This document shows positions 16,950-24,519 of a DNA stretch of 39,811 bases, piece after piece. The notes under the pieces are model-generated. The model did no database searches. It saw only the letters and a program-made list of their open reading frames with translations, and was not told the origin of the DNA. Numbering within the stretch: position 1 is the stretch's first letter; every line of letters begins with the position of its first letter. The position numbers and the translations under genes are program-made. Source of the DNA: Candidatus Cloacimonadota bacterium (GTDB taxonomy: Bacteria; Cloacimonadota; Cloacimonadia; Cloacimonadales; WRIO01); contig JAKPKU010000059.1 of assembly GCA_029553545.1 (NCBI GenBank), positions 1 to 39,811 of the forward strand, given 5' to 3'.

Positions 16950-18275
16950 TTATCCTTTAATATCTTTGATTAGCTTTTCGATTTCAATTCTGAGATCATT
17001 GTCATTTTTAAACTTATTTTCAATCATTCTTTTTGCGTGTAATACTGTTGTATGGTCATTTTTCTTATAATAATTGGCAATATCTTTCAGTGATATGCTC
17101 GGAATGAGTAGATTAGATAGATACATTGCTATTTGTCGTGGAAATGCGATATTAGTTTTACGCGTTTTATCCAGCATTTGTGAAGGTGTGATATTGTAAT
17201 AATTACATACTTTTTGAAAAATATTATCCATACTAATATCTTTAACTCTTTCTACCAATAAATCTGTCAATATTTCTTTAGCAATTTGAATATCGATATT
17301 ATCTGGATTCATATCATTATAGGAAGAATAGGCGAGCAGTCTGATGAGAGAGCCTTCCAGCTTTCTTACATTATCAGAGATATTTTCTGCGATAAATTCT
17401 ATTACTTCGTCTGCTAATTGAATATGTTCAGCTTCGCTTTTTTTCTTAAGAATAGCTATACGAGTTTCGAAATCGGGGCTCTTTAAATCAGCAAGTAGTC
17501 CCCATTCAAAGCGTGTAACGAGGCGGTTTTCGAGGTCTGGTATATCTTTAGGTGGTCTATCAGAAGTCATTACAATCTGCTTTCTATTTTCATATAAGGC
17601 ATTAAATGTGTGAAAAAACTCTTCTTGTGAGCCTTCTTTTTTTGATAAAAAGTGGATGTCGTCGACTAATAAAACATCTATTTTTCTGTACTTATTTCTA
17701 AATTCTTGTGTTTTATTAGATCTAATAGCTTCAATCATCTCATTTGTAAACTGTTCTGTAGTGATATAAAACACGTTCTTTTTGGAATTTGTTTCTACCA
17801 GAAAATTGCCAATAGCCTGCATCAAGTGCGTCTTTCCCATACCAGATTCGCCATAAATAAATAGTGGATTATATGTAGTACCAGGCGATTCAGCGACTGC
17901 CATAGAAGCTGAGTGAGCAAAGTTATTGCTTTTACCCACGACAAATTCAGTGAAATTGTATTTAGGATTTAACTTACTCGCTTCGAGATGCTTTTTATGA
18001 GCCTCTGAGTGAAGGTCGTTTTGTTCTTTTGGCTGGTAATTTTCAGTAAATTTAATGCTAAATGATTTATCATATTCAGTTTCTGCAATCTCTGTTATAG
18101 TATTGACATAAGTTTTATTCAAGTAATCTGCTGCCAGCTTTGTGGGCACATATATTACCATCGAATTGTCATCAAAATCGATCAGCTGTGTTTCATTAAA
18201 CCATGTTTTGAAGCTCTGTTGGTTAATTCTTTTTTCTAATTGATCCATTATAACTTGCCATACATCCTGATCCAT
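16950..18275 (-). CDS. dnaA: chromosomal replication initiator DnaA
   Basis: AAA+ ATPase that binds DnaA boxes and opens oriC. All four domains are visible in 441 residues: domain I (1-75, WQVIMDQLEKRINQQSFKTW), a short linker, the AAA+ domain with Walker A GESGMGKTH (142-150) and Walker B VLLVDDIHFLS (Asp 205-206), an arginine-finger region (SRLVTRFEWGL-like NRLVTRFEWGL), and the DNA-binding domain IV with the DnaA signature DHTTVLHAKRMI near 415. The ATG at 18275 has GAGAGGG upstream. The gene is flanked by DnaA boxes on both sides. dnaN, recF and gyrB do not follow, so the classic dnaA operon is broken up here. Confidence 0.98.
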   Translation of the reverse strand: MDQDVWQVIMDQLEKRINQQSFKTWFNETQLIDFDDNSMVIYVPTKLAADYLNKTYVNTITEIAETEYDKSFSIKFTENYQPKEQNDLHSEAHKKHLEASKLNPKYNFTEFVVGKSNNFAHSASMAVAESPGTTYNPLFIYGESGMGKTHLMQAIGNFLVETNSKKNVFYITTEQFTNEMIEAIRSNKTQEFRNKYRKIDVLLVDDIHFLSKKEGSQEEFFHTFNALYENRKQIVMTSDRPPKDIPDLENRLVTRFEWGLLADLKSPDFETRIAILKKKSEAEHIQLADEVIEFIAENISDNVRKLEGSLIRLLAYSSYNDMNPDNIDIQIAKEILTDLLVERVKDISMDNIFQKVCNYYNITPSQMLDKTRKTNIAFPRQIAMYLSNLLIPSISLKDIANYYKKNDHTTVLHAKRMIENKFKNDNDLRIEIEKLIKDIKG

Positions 18276-18419
18276 AACTCAATCCCTCTCCAATTTGTCC
18301 ATAATAATGTTAAAAAAATACAATAATACCTCCAATATTTAAAAGATTTTCTTAAAAATACCCATAATCACTCTATATCAAAACTCTTCAATAAATAAAA
18401 ATGAAGGTTGATAAATGCA

Positions 18420-18447
18420 AAAATAATCTCTTCAATATATTTGTCAA
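18420..18447 (-). promoter_or_regulatory. predicted dnaA promoter
   Basis: On the minus strand TTGACA (18442-18447) is followed after 16 bases by TATTTT (18420-18425), about 140 bases before the dnaA ATG. An exact DnaA box (18459-18467) lies 12 bases upstream of the -35, so DnaA could regulate its own synthesis, as in E. coli. Confidence 0.45.
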
Positions 18448-18458
18448 GAATTGTTCAT

Positions 18459-18563
18459 TGTGCATAAAAAATCCTCAGAAAAATAACGTTTTATTAAGTG
18501 GTTGGTATTTAAACATATATAATCAAACACCTCCTTTTTAAAAAGTGTGCAATATGTGTATAA
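18459..18563. other. oriC candidate, dnaA-upstream half: two DnaA boxes
   Basis: The 340-bp gap between dnaA and dacB (18276-18615) contains exact boxes TGTGCATAA at 18459-18467 and TGTGTATAA at 18555-18563, separated by AT-rich sequence (18481-18545). With the cluster downstream of dnaA this gives a bipartite layout like that of Bacillus subtilis or Helicobacter pylori. No gene is visible in the gap. Confidence 0.55.
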
Positions 18564-18615
18564 CTTATTATATCTATGTTTTTAGCATTTATTTTAAATA
18601 TTTTCTGAAACATAT

Positions 18616-20142
18616 CTAAATCTCTTTAAGTTCATAGAGTTTATCAACTCTTTCGAAGTTTGTCAGGCGCAATAGTATCTTTTCTTTTAATTTTTGAAAA
18701 TCTCCATTTCTACCCATATTACCATTAGCAAAAATGCTAAAACAAAGTCTTTCATTATCTTTTGTGGTAAGATATCCTGAAAGTGTATTGACACGATCAA
18801 TAGTGCCCGTCTTGCCTCGTAAATTATTATAAAGAGGGTAAAAATGCATATCTTTTTTCAAAGTACCATCTACGCCTGCAATTGTCAAACTCTCATAAAA
18901 GCTTTTCTGGTGCGAGCTATTGCTCATCGCCAATAATAATCCAACTTGCAATTTGGGGCTTACTTGGTTGATAGGGGAGAGGCCGCTACCGTCATCCAGG
19001 ACGAGAACAGAATGGTCAACCGACATTTTTTGCAAGTACTCTCTAATTGTATTTTCTGTCTCATTTACATTATTTTTGATTAAATATCCAAGACTAAGGT
19101 AGATTTGATTGGCGATAAAGTTATTACTATCTTTATTTAATCTTTTGATAATAGTAGCCAGTTCTGGTGATTGGTAAATATATACTTCTTTTGCATTTGT
19201 ATAGTCTGGCATTGTGTTGACAATATTTACTTTACCTACGATATTCAGGTGTTTTTTAAATTCAGAATAGAGCACATTGCAAGCGTAGTTGGCAGGATTT
19301 CCCACGCTGATTGTGTTTGTTACAGATTTATTTTTATTTATACTACCAGAAATAGTTACAGTATTATCATCGCTTCTATCGAGTCTTGCTGAGCTTCTTT
19401 TCACATTTGCAGTTTTGCCCCTATTATTGATTGTGAGCCCTGCAGTTGAGGGGTAAATTGAGTAATTAGGCGCTTTACCAATTGTTTTGTTACCCGTGAT
19501 AGTGACCTTTATGCAATTTTCATTGATTGAAAAGGCAGAGGGGAGAGCTGCATAGGCAAAAAGCTTATTTGAGGGTTTCCAACCATGCCCGATATTTGCA
19601 TTACCGAAAGCTGAATTATCAACGATCAAATCCCCTTCTATTCTATTTATGCCATTAGCTTTAATCTCATCAGTCCATTGTTTAAATAATTCTGTTATCT
19701 CCATATCCAGTAATTCTTTGCTAATAGAGGGGTCACCTTCTGCTTTGACAATTAAGTTTCCTTTTAAAGTACCATTTGTAATATTACCATCAGCATAGAA
19801 TTTTGTTTGCCAACGGTAGTCAGGTCCCAATGCTTCCAATGCGACAGCAGACGTGATAAGTTTTAAATTAGAAGCAGGCATAAATGGATCTTCTTCATGA
19901 TAACTGAAAAAGTTTTCATTTGTTGCGACCGAGTTTACCATAATTCCTAACTTTGTGTCTTCTCGATTATATTCAATCAGAAGGCTATCAAGATCAGCTT
20001 GTAACTGTATAATAGCGGGATCGACAGGTTTTTCTTTTTCACTTTTATGAAAATATGGTGAATAAGCAAAACATGAATACAAAACAATTAAGCTAACAAT
20101 GGAAGCTAATCCAACTTTTTTAAAGAGATATCTTCTTTTCAT
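18616..20142 (-). CDS. dacB: D-Ala-D-Ala carboxypeptidase/endopeptidase, PBP4 family
   Basis: Periplasmic peptidoglycan hydrolase of peptidase family S13. 508 residues start with a basic stretch and a hydrophobic signal/anchor (about 12-27). The active-site triad motifs are present: SNLK (Ser91, Lys94), SNN in NKDSNNFIANQ (about 340), and KTG in RGKTGTIDRVNTLSGYL (about 443). The inserted domain typical of PBP4 lies between (about 150-330). A DDGSGLSPINQVSP motif is near 395. It follows pepD by 31 bp on the same strand. AAGGAT lies 15 bases before the ATG, a loose ribosome site. Confidence 0.94.
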   Translation of the reverse strand: MKRRYLFKKVGLASIVSLIVLYSCFAYSPYFHKSEKEKPVDPAIIQLQADLDSLLIEYNREDTKLGIMVNSVATNENFFSYHEEDPFMPASNLKLITSAVALEALGPDYRWQTKFYADGNITNGTLKGNLIVKAEGDPSISKELLDMEITELFKQWTDEIKANGINRIEGDLIVDNSAFGNANIGHGWKPSNKLFAYAALPSAFSINENCIKVTITGNKTIGKAPNYSIYPSTAGLTINNRGKTANVKRSSARLDRSDDNTVTISGSINKNKSVTNTISVGNPANYACNVLYSEFKKHLNIVGKVNIVNTMPDYTNAKEVYIYQSPELATIIKRLNKDSNNFIANQIYLSLGYLIKNNVNETENTIREYLQKMSVDHSVLVLDDGSGLSPINQVSPKLQVGLLLAMSNSSHQKSFYESLTIAGVDGTLKKDMHFYPLYNNLRGKTGTIDRVNTLSGYLTTKDNERLCFSIFANGNMGRNGDFQKLKEKILLRLTNFERVDKLYELKEI

Positions 20143-20173
20143 ACTTTTTTATATAATTATCCTTTTTTTTAAT

Positions 20174-21610
20174 TTATAGTGCAGAGAGCAATTTAGTCAC
20201 AAAGTTTAAGATCTTGGTCAAAGACTCCAGTTCCATTCTCTCTTGTGGACAGTGTGGCGAGCGAATATTTGGTCCCATCGAGATCATATCCATGCCCTCA
20301 TGTTTGGCGCCAATTATGCCACATTCCAGTCCAGCGTGGATCACATTTACTTTAGCCTCTTTTTTGTAAAGCTCTAAATAGAGATTTTTGCATTTTGCTA
20401 ATAAAGGTGATGACCAATTTGGTTGCCATGCGGGATAGCCATTGCCGGATTCAACTTTTGCTCCTGCCAATTTTGCCACATTTTCTATTTTTTTGGTGAT
20501 AAATTCTCTTCTTGAAGCAGATGAACTTCTCTGACTGGTAAGTATTTTCAACTTATCATCGTCAATTGTGACGATTGCAAGATTATTCGAGGTTTCAACC
20601 AGCTGTGGATTTTCAGCTGACATAAAAGTGACACCATGGGGGAGAGCCATCAGCATTTCAATTATTTTTTTACTATCAGCTTGCGTGATAGCCTTGATAT
20701 TTTCTTTATTTTCATAAGTATAAGCAAAATCAATCTCTGGATCTGTATGTTTAAATTCTTTTTTTAGATCATCCATAAAAGCAGCTAATTGATCTTTTTG
20801 TGCTTGCTCAAAAGCGTGATCCACAGCTATGGTAATTTGGGCATCGCGTGGAATTGCATTGTGTGCTATGCCTGCATTTACCTGTACAATTTGATACGTA
20901 AAGCTCTCACTGATAAAATCAACGATTCTTGCCATTAATTGCAAGGCATTTGCTTTATTCTGGTCAATTTCAATGCCAGAATGTCCGCCAGCAAGCTTAC
21001 TGATTTTTAAGTTAAATAAATTAGCTTTTTTTATTGTCTCATAGTGTAAGTCAAGCTCGATATGTGTGTCTTTACCACCAGCGCAACCAATGGTAAACTC
21101 GCCTTCCTCTTCAGAGTCAAGGTTCAATAGGATTTTACCTTGCAAAGAATTAGCTTGCAAATGGTTAGCACCTGTCAGTCCACGCTCTTCATCGACAGTA
21201 AACAAGAGTTCCAATGGAGGGTGTACGATTGTTTGATCTTCAGCAATAGCGAGCGCCATAGCCACTGCGATGCCATTATCAGCGCCAAGTGTTGTGCCTT
21301 TTGCCTTCAGCCAACCATTTTCTTCATAAGTTTGAATAGGGTCTTTTGCAAAATCATGTACACAATCTTCATCTTTTACACAAACCATGTCCATATGCCC
21401 TTGCAAAACGACTACAGGTGCATTTTCAGGCTTACCTTTGGCAGGTACATTAATGATAACATTACCCACTTCATCTTGTTTGCAGGCAAAATTCTTTTCT
21501 TTTGCCCAGTTCACCAACCATGCGCCTATTTGACCTTCATTGCCTGAGCAATGCGGTATCTGACATATCTCATTAAACTTTTGTAATGTGTTTTCATAAA
21601 GATTTTTCAT
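20174..21610 (-). CDS. pepD: cytosol nonspecific dipeptidase (M20C)
   Basis: A two-metal aminopeptidase acting on dipeptides. 478 residues with family motifs: GHMDMVC (metal His/Asp, about 80), GADNGIAVAMALA (metal Asp, about 117), DEERGLTGA (catalytic and metal Glu pair, about 147), CGIIGAKH (about 427) and a C-terminal metal His region (RSPHCPQERM). The insertion domain lies about 185-375. Length matches PepD. AAGGGGGAAAAGC precedes the ATG at 21610. First gene of a two-gene unit with dacB. Fits an organism that ferments amino acids, though that is inference. Confidence 0.95.
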   Translation of the reverse strand: MKNLYENTLQKFNEICQIPHCSGNEGQIGAWLVNWAKEKNFACKQDEVGNVIINVPAKGKPENAPVVVLQGHMDMVCVKDEDCVHDFAKDPIQTYEENGWLKAKGTTLGADNGIAVAMALAIAEDQTIVHPPLELLFTVDEERGLTGANHLQANSLQGKILLNLDSEEEGEFTIGCAGGKDTHIELDLHYETIKKANLFNLKISKLAGGHSGIEIDQNKANALQLMARIVDFISESFTYQIVQVNAGIAHNAIPRDAQITIAVDHAFEQAQKDQLAAFMDDLKKEFKHTDPEIDFAYTYENKENIKAITQADSKKIIEMLMALPHGVTFMSAENPQLVETSNNLAIVTIDDDKLKILTSQRSSSASRREFITKKIENVAKLAGAKVESGNGYPAWQPNWSSPLLAKCKNLYLELYKKEAKVNVIHAGLECGIIGAKHEGMDMISMGPNIRSPHCPQERMELESLTKILNFVTKLLSAL

Positions 21611-22190
21611 TTTCGCTTTTCCCCCTTATAATTCATAATATTTACCTTATTAAGACATTTTAAAAAAACTTACAAATCAATCAAGCATTTTTTTTATAAT
21701 TTATCTTCAACCCAATAGGCGCATTTTGTTTTGCGCCACTACTTTTTTTTCTTGGTCGATTTTTGTTAATCTTTTTTCTATATTATGTCCTTTTGACTCC
21801 CTTTCGATTCCCTTTAAATTACTTTTCATTCTCCAAGATAGCAAGGGGAGTGTAAGGGACATCTATCTGTAATATAGGCAGATATGCGATATGGTGAAAT
21901 TGGGTGAAAAGATGCCTAATTTTGCCTTTTTAATGTGAGATTTCTTACTATTTTTTATTTTTCCAAAAGTACTAAAAAGAAGAGTAGAATTATTTACAAA
22001 AGTATCTTAAGTATATATTAATAGTATTTTTAGCACATTTATGACTTAGGAATGGGGCTTTTGCTCTAATAATAAAGTTGAAAAGCGGTAATATTATAAA
22101 AAAATATTGACAAACTTAAATCATCGGATATGATAAGATACAATTGAATAGTTAACCATTATTGTCCAAAACTCAAAATGGAGGCAAATA
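21611..22190. other. 580-bp intergenic region, no gene seen
   Basis: Between divergent pepD and a small unknown gene. I find no credible gene. It contains a GC-rich hairpin GGCGCA/TGCGCC (21718-21723 and 21732-21737) followed on the plus strand by nine T residues (21742-21750), resembling a terminator that has no gene reading into it. A further short inverted repeat is ATCTG/CAGAT around 21863-21885. The promoter of the small gene lies at its right end (22108-22135). About 330 bases between these have no explanation; an untranslated RNA is possible but unsupported. Confidence 0.5.
22108..22135 (+). promoter_or_regulatory. predicted promoter of the small unknown gene
   Basis: TTGACA (22108-22113), 16-base spacer, TATGAT (22130-22135). 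Both hexamers are near consensus. The 5' leader to the ATG at 22191 would be about 48 bases and contains GGAGG. Confidence 0.65.
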
Positions 22191-22529
22191 ATGAAATCGG
22201 AGAAAGCAAGTTTTTTCAGTGCAGGTCTTCCAGCCCCTCAAGAAATAGAAGTTTTAATAAAGGACTATGTAACTATGTTTTTTCACTGTCATGATCCAAA
22301 TGATAGTAACTCATTCTATGAGGGCTCTCTTAATATGTTTAATCGCTACAGTTTGTATCTGGCAGAAGAGGCAGGATATTTGTCAAAAGAAGATATCAAA
22401 GTCATTCGTACGGCTGACAAGGAGAATATTGACAAATATATTAAAGGGCGATTTCAAAGTAGTTTTTCATCAATCAATAATGAGCTCTATGATTTTTTTG
22501 AGTGGTTGACGGATATATTGTTACGTTAA
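22191..22529 (+). CDS. small protein of unknown function (112 aa)
   Basis: Not recognised. The ATG at 22191 has a strong GGAGG eight bases upstream, and a near-consensus promoter precedes it, so it is very likely expressed. The protein is soluble and predicted mostly helical, with an aromatic/His segment MFFHCHDPNDSNSF near residue 30-43 and a C-terminal hydrophobic helix NNELYDFFEWLTDILLR. No signal peptide or membrane segment is seen. It lies 77 bp upstream of pgk, with another TTGACA between, so it could be a separate unit. Confidence 0.75.
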   Translation: MKSEKASFFSAGLPAPQEIEVLIKDYVTMFFHCHDPNDSNSFYEGSLNMFNRYSLYLAEEAGYLSKEDIKVIRTADKENIDKYIKGRFQSSFSSINNELYDFFEWLTDILLR

Positions 22530-22548
22530 AGATTTCTACAAAAATAGA

Positions 22549-22581
22549 TTGACAAATAATTCAGGTTTTATAAGCTATATA
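22549..22581 (+). promoter_or_regulatory. possible pgk promoter
   Basis: TTGACA at 22549-22554. Candidate -10 hexamers are TATAAG (22569-22574, spacer 14) or TATATA (22576-22581, spacer 21); neither spacing is ideal, so only the -35 is convincing. Confidence 0.3.
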
Positions 22582-22606
22582 AAAAATAATAATATGAGAG
22601 GTGAAC

Positions 22607-23893
22607 ATGAGCAAGTTTGAACAACTACCAAAGCTTCAAGACGCCGATTTAAAGGGCAAAGTAGTCTTAGTGAGAATGGATCATAATGTCGTCAAGAAAG
22701 GTAAAATCAAGGATAATTTTCGTATCGATCAGACAATAGCAACTTTAGTTTATATCATTGCTAAGGGTGGCAAGCCGATCTTGATGACTCATGTCGGTCG
22801 CCCAAAAGACAAGAAGACAGGCAAAATAACAGTTTCAGCAGATGAAAATGTTCTGCCTATAGTCAATTATCTCAAGCAAAAAACAGCATTAAATATCGCA
22901 GTTCCAGAGTTTCCATGCCAGGAAGATGATGGGTATTTTGCACTTGATAGCTCAATTAATTTTATGCTCAATGACTTAAAGGCGGGTAAAATCGACATGA
23001 TTTATTTGCCCAATACACGCTTCTTTATCGGTGAAGAGGCGAAAGATGAGAAGAAAGATGCCTTTGGTAAGCAGCTGGCAGGTTTGGCAGATATTTTTGT
23101 CAATGATGCCTTTGGTTCGTGGCAACCGCATGCTTCGACAGTCAAGCCTACAGAATATCTTCCTTCTTTTGCAGGGCTACTTATGCAAAAAGAGCTGATT
23201 AATTTACAGCGAGTTTTTGAGCCAAAACGTCCTTTCTTAGCGGTGGTAGCTGGCTCAAAGTTTGATACCAAGATCGCACCCTTGCGTTCTATCATTGCCA
23301 AAGTTGACCACTTGCTTTTAGGTGGTGTGATTTACAATGCCTATCTGGCAGTAAAATATAATCTCGAAATCAAAGGCATTGATCCAGCAGATTTGGACAT
23401 TGCCAGAGAGTTTGTTGCTTTGGCAGAAAAAACGCCTGGTAAAGTGCTCGAACCACAATTTATTGTTGAGTCAGATACTCTTGAACAGCGCATTGAAGGT
23501 CAATGCAGAATACACAATGTCAAAGAATTAAAGCCTGGCACAAAGCTCAATTATGTGCTGGATATCGGAGCGGAGTCTTATCAAGATGAAAAGATTAGAG
23601 AGATTATTTTAAATGCAGAAACAGTCTTTGTGAATGCAGTAATGGGCTTTACACCTAATTTTTATGAAGGCACAGAAGCACTTTACAAGCTGATTCATCA
23701 GAATAAGAAGGCTCACAAAATGTATGGCGGTGGCGATACCTTGCAAGAATTTAAAAATCTCTTGCCTGGCATTTATCTGTCATGTCTTGATGATGAAAAT
23801 TATTATTTCTTTACAGGTGGCGGTACTGTCCTCACAGCCATTGAGCTTGGTTCACCCTGGGATCTTGCATCGATTAAGGCATTATTGAAATAA
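22607..23893 (+). CDS. pgk: phosphoglycerate kinase, divergent
   Basis: Glycolytic enzyme converting 1,3-bisphosphoglycerate and ADP to 3-phosphoglycerate and ATP. The start is the ATG at 22607 (MSKFEQLPK), with GAGAGG upstream; a GTG two codons earlier is less likely. Recognisable motifs: LVRMDHN (22-27, usually VRVDFN), THVGRP (61-66), NTRF with Arg138, NDAFGSWQPHAST (166-178), FTGGGT near the C-terminus (usually STGGGA), and GGGDTLQEF. The usual NDAFGTAHRAHAS is shortened, so one Arg of the substrate-binding basic patch seems absent. 428 residues is longer than the usual 390-417. It is monocistronic with a strong terminator. Activity is probable but the changes deserve attention. Confidence 0.9.
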   Translation: MSKFEQLPKLQDADLKGKVVLVRMDHNVVKKGKIKDNFRIDQTIATLVYIIAKGGKPILMTHVGRPKDKKTGKITVSADENVLPIVNYLKQKTALNIAVPEFPCQEDDGYFALDSSINFMLNDLKAGKIDMIYLPNTRFFIGEEAKDEKKDAFGKQLAGLADIFVNDAFGSWQPHASTVKPTEYLPSFAGLLMQKELINLQRVFEPKRPFLAVVAGSKFDTKIAPLRSIIAKVDHLLLGGVIYNAYLAVKYNLEIKGIDPADLDIAREFVALAEKTPGKVLEPQFIVESDTLEQRIEGQCRIHNVKELKPGTKLNYVLDIGAESYQDEKIREIILNAETVFVNAVMGFTPNFYEGTEALYKLIHQNKKAHKMYGGGDTLQEFKNLLPGIYLSCLDDENYYFFTGGGTVLTAIELGSPWDLASIKALLK

Positions 23894-23911
23894 AATGAAA
23901 TATTTAATACA

Positions 23912-23944
23912 AAAAAAGGCTGGAGAATTTATCCAGCCTTTTTT
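23912..23944 (+). terminator. Rho-independent terminator after pgk
   Basis: Perfect stem GGCTGGA/TCCAGCC (23918-23924, 23932-23938), loop of seven bases, flanked by A6 on the left and T6 on the right, 19 bases after the pgk stop. The flanking A run makes it potentially active in both directions. Confidence 0.92.
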
Positions 23945-23975
23945 ATATTTCCAAAGAGTTAAGAAATTATTTCTG

Positions 23976-24004
23976 TTGCATTTCCGATTTATTTAAGTTA
24001 TAAT
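23976..24004 (+). promoter_or_regulatory. predicted promoter of the TerB-like gene
   Basis: TTGCAT (23976-23981), 17-base spacer, perfect TATAAT (23999-24004). Leader to the ATG at 24034 about 22 bases, with AAAGGAG. Confidence 0.7.
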
Positions 24005-24033
24005 ATCATATAGTAATAGAAAGGAGAACATCA

Positions 24034-24444
24034 ATGCATCTTAGAGTTTTGAAAGAAAAAGAGAAGAAAGGCTTGATCGATTTAGCCTTTTATTTATTTA
24101 ATTTAGATGGCGAATTTGATGAACACGAGCAGAACTTTATCAGTATTTATAGCCACGCAACTATGATGAATTTGTCAGCTTATCTCCCGCAGAAACAGAG
24201 CCTTCAGCAAATATATTTGCAGTATAAAGACAGCTCGGTCATTGTCAAAGAATCAATCTATTATGAATTAGTCTTTCTTACCTACAGAAATCATATACCT
24301 ACAGAAAAAGAATTAAAGTTTTTGGAAAACCTTAGATTAGAATGGGATATTAACGAAGAAAAGCATAAAAAAGCCTTACTCGATATCAAAGAAATGCAGT
24401 CAATTCAAAGCAAAAAACAAGTCAATGGTGAGAATCTCCAGTAA
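24034..24444 (+). CDS. TerB-like small helical protein
   Basis: 136 residues, cytoplasmic. The first third (LIDLAFYLFNLDGEFDEHEQNFISIY, here abbreviated by its pattern) matches the TerB/DjlA-type helical fold with DGEFDEHE as the acidic metal-like turn between helices. The second part, YELVFLTYRNHIPTEKELKF, resembles the second helical repeat of that fold. Function cannot be assigned; TerB-like domains occur in stress and envelope proteins. Own promoter and AAAGGAG ribosome site. The next gene has its own predicted promoter, so this is probably a single-gene unit. Confidence 0.6.
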   Translation: MHLRVLKEKEKKGLIDLAFYLFNLDGEFDEHEQNFISIYSHATMMNLSAYLPQKQSLQQIYLQYKDSSVIVKESIYYELVFLTYRNHIPTEKELKFLENLRLEWDINEEKHKKALLDIKEMQSIQSKKQVNGENLQ

Positions 24445-24458
24445 ACTTTTTTCTTTTA

Positions 24459-24487
24459 TTGAGATTTGGAAAAGAAATTGCTATAAC
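24459..24487 (+). promoter_or_regulatory. predicted promoter of the large secreted-protein gene
   Basis: TTGAGA (24459-24464), 17-base spacer, TATAAC (24482-24487), about 33 bases before the ATG at 24520, which has TGGAGG upstream. Confidence 0.5.
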
Positions 24488-24519
24488 AATAATGAAATAT
24501 AACAACAAATGGAGGATTT

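Noticed and set aside
21140-21547. 135-codon plus-strand frame antisense to pepD
   Set aside because: pepD on the other strand is a clear family member; this frame has no family features.
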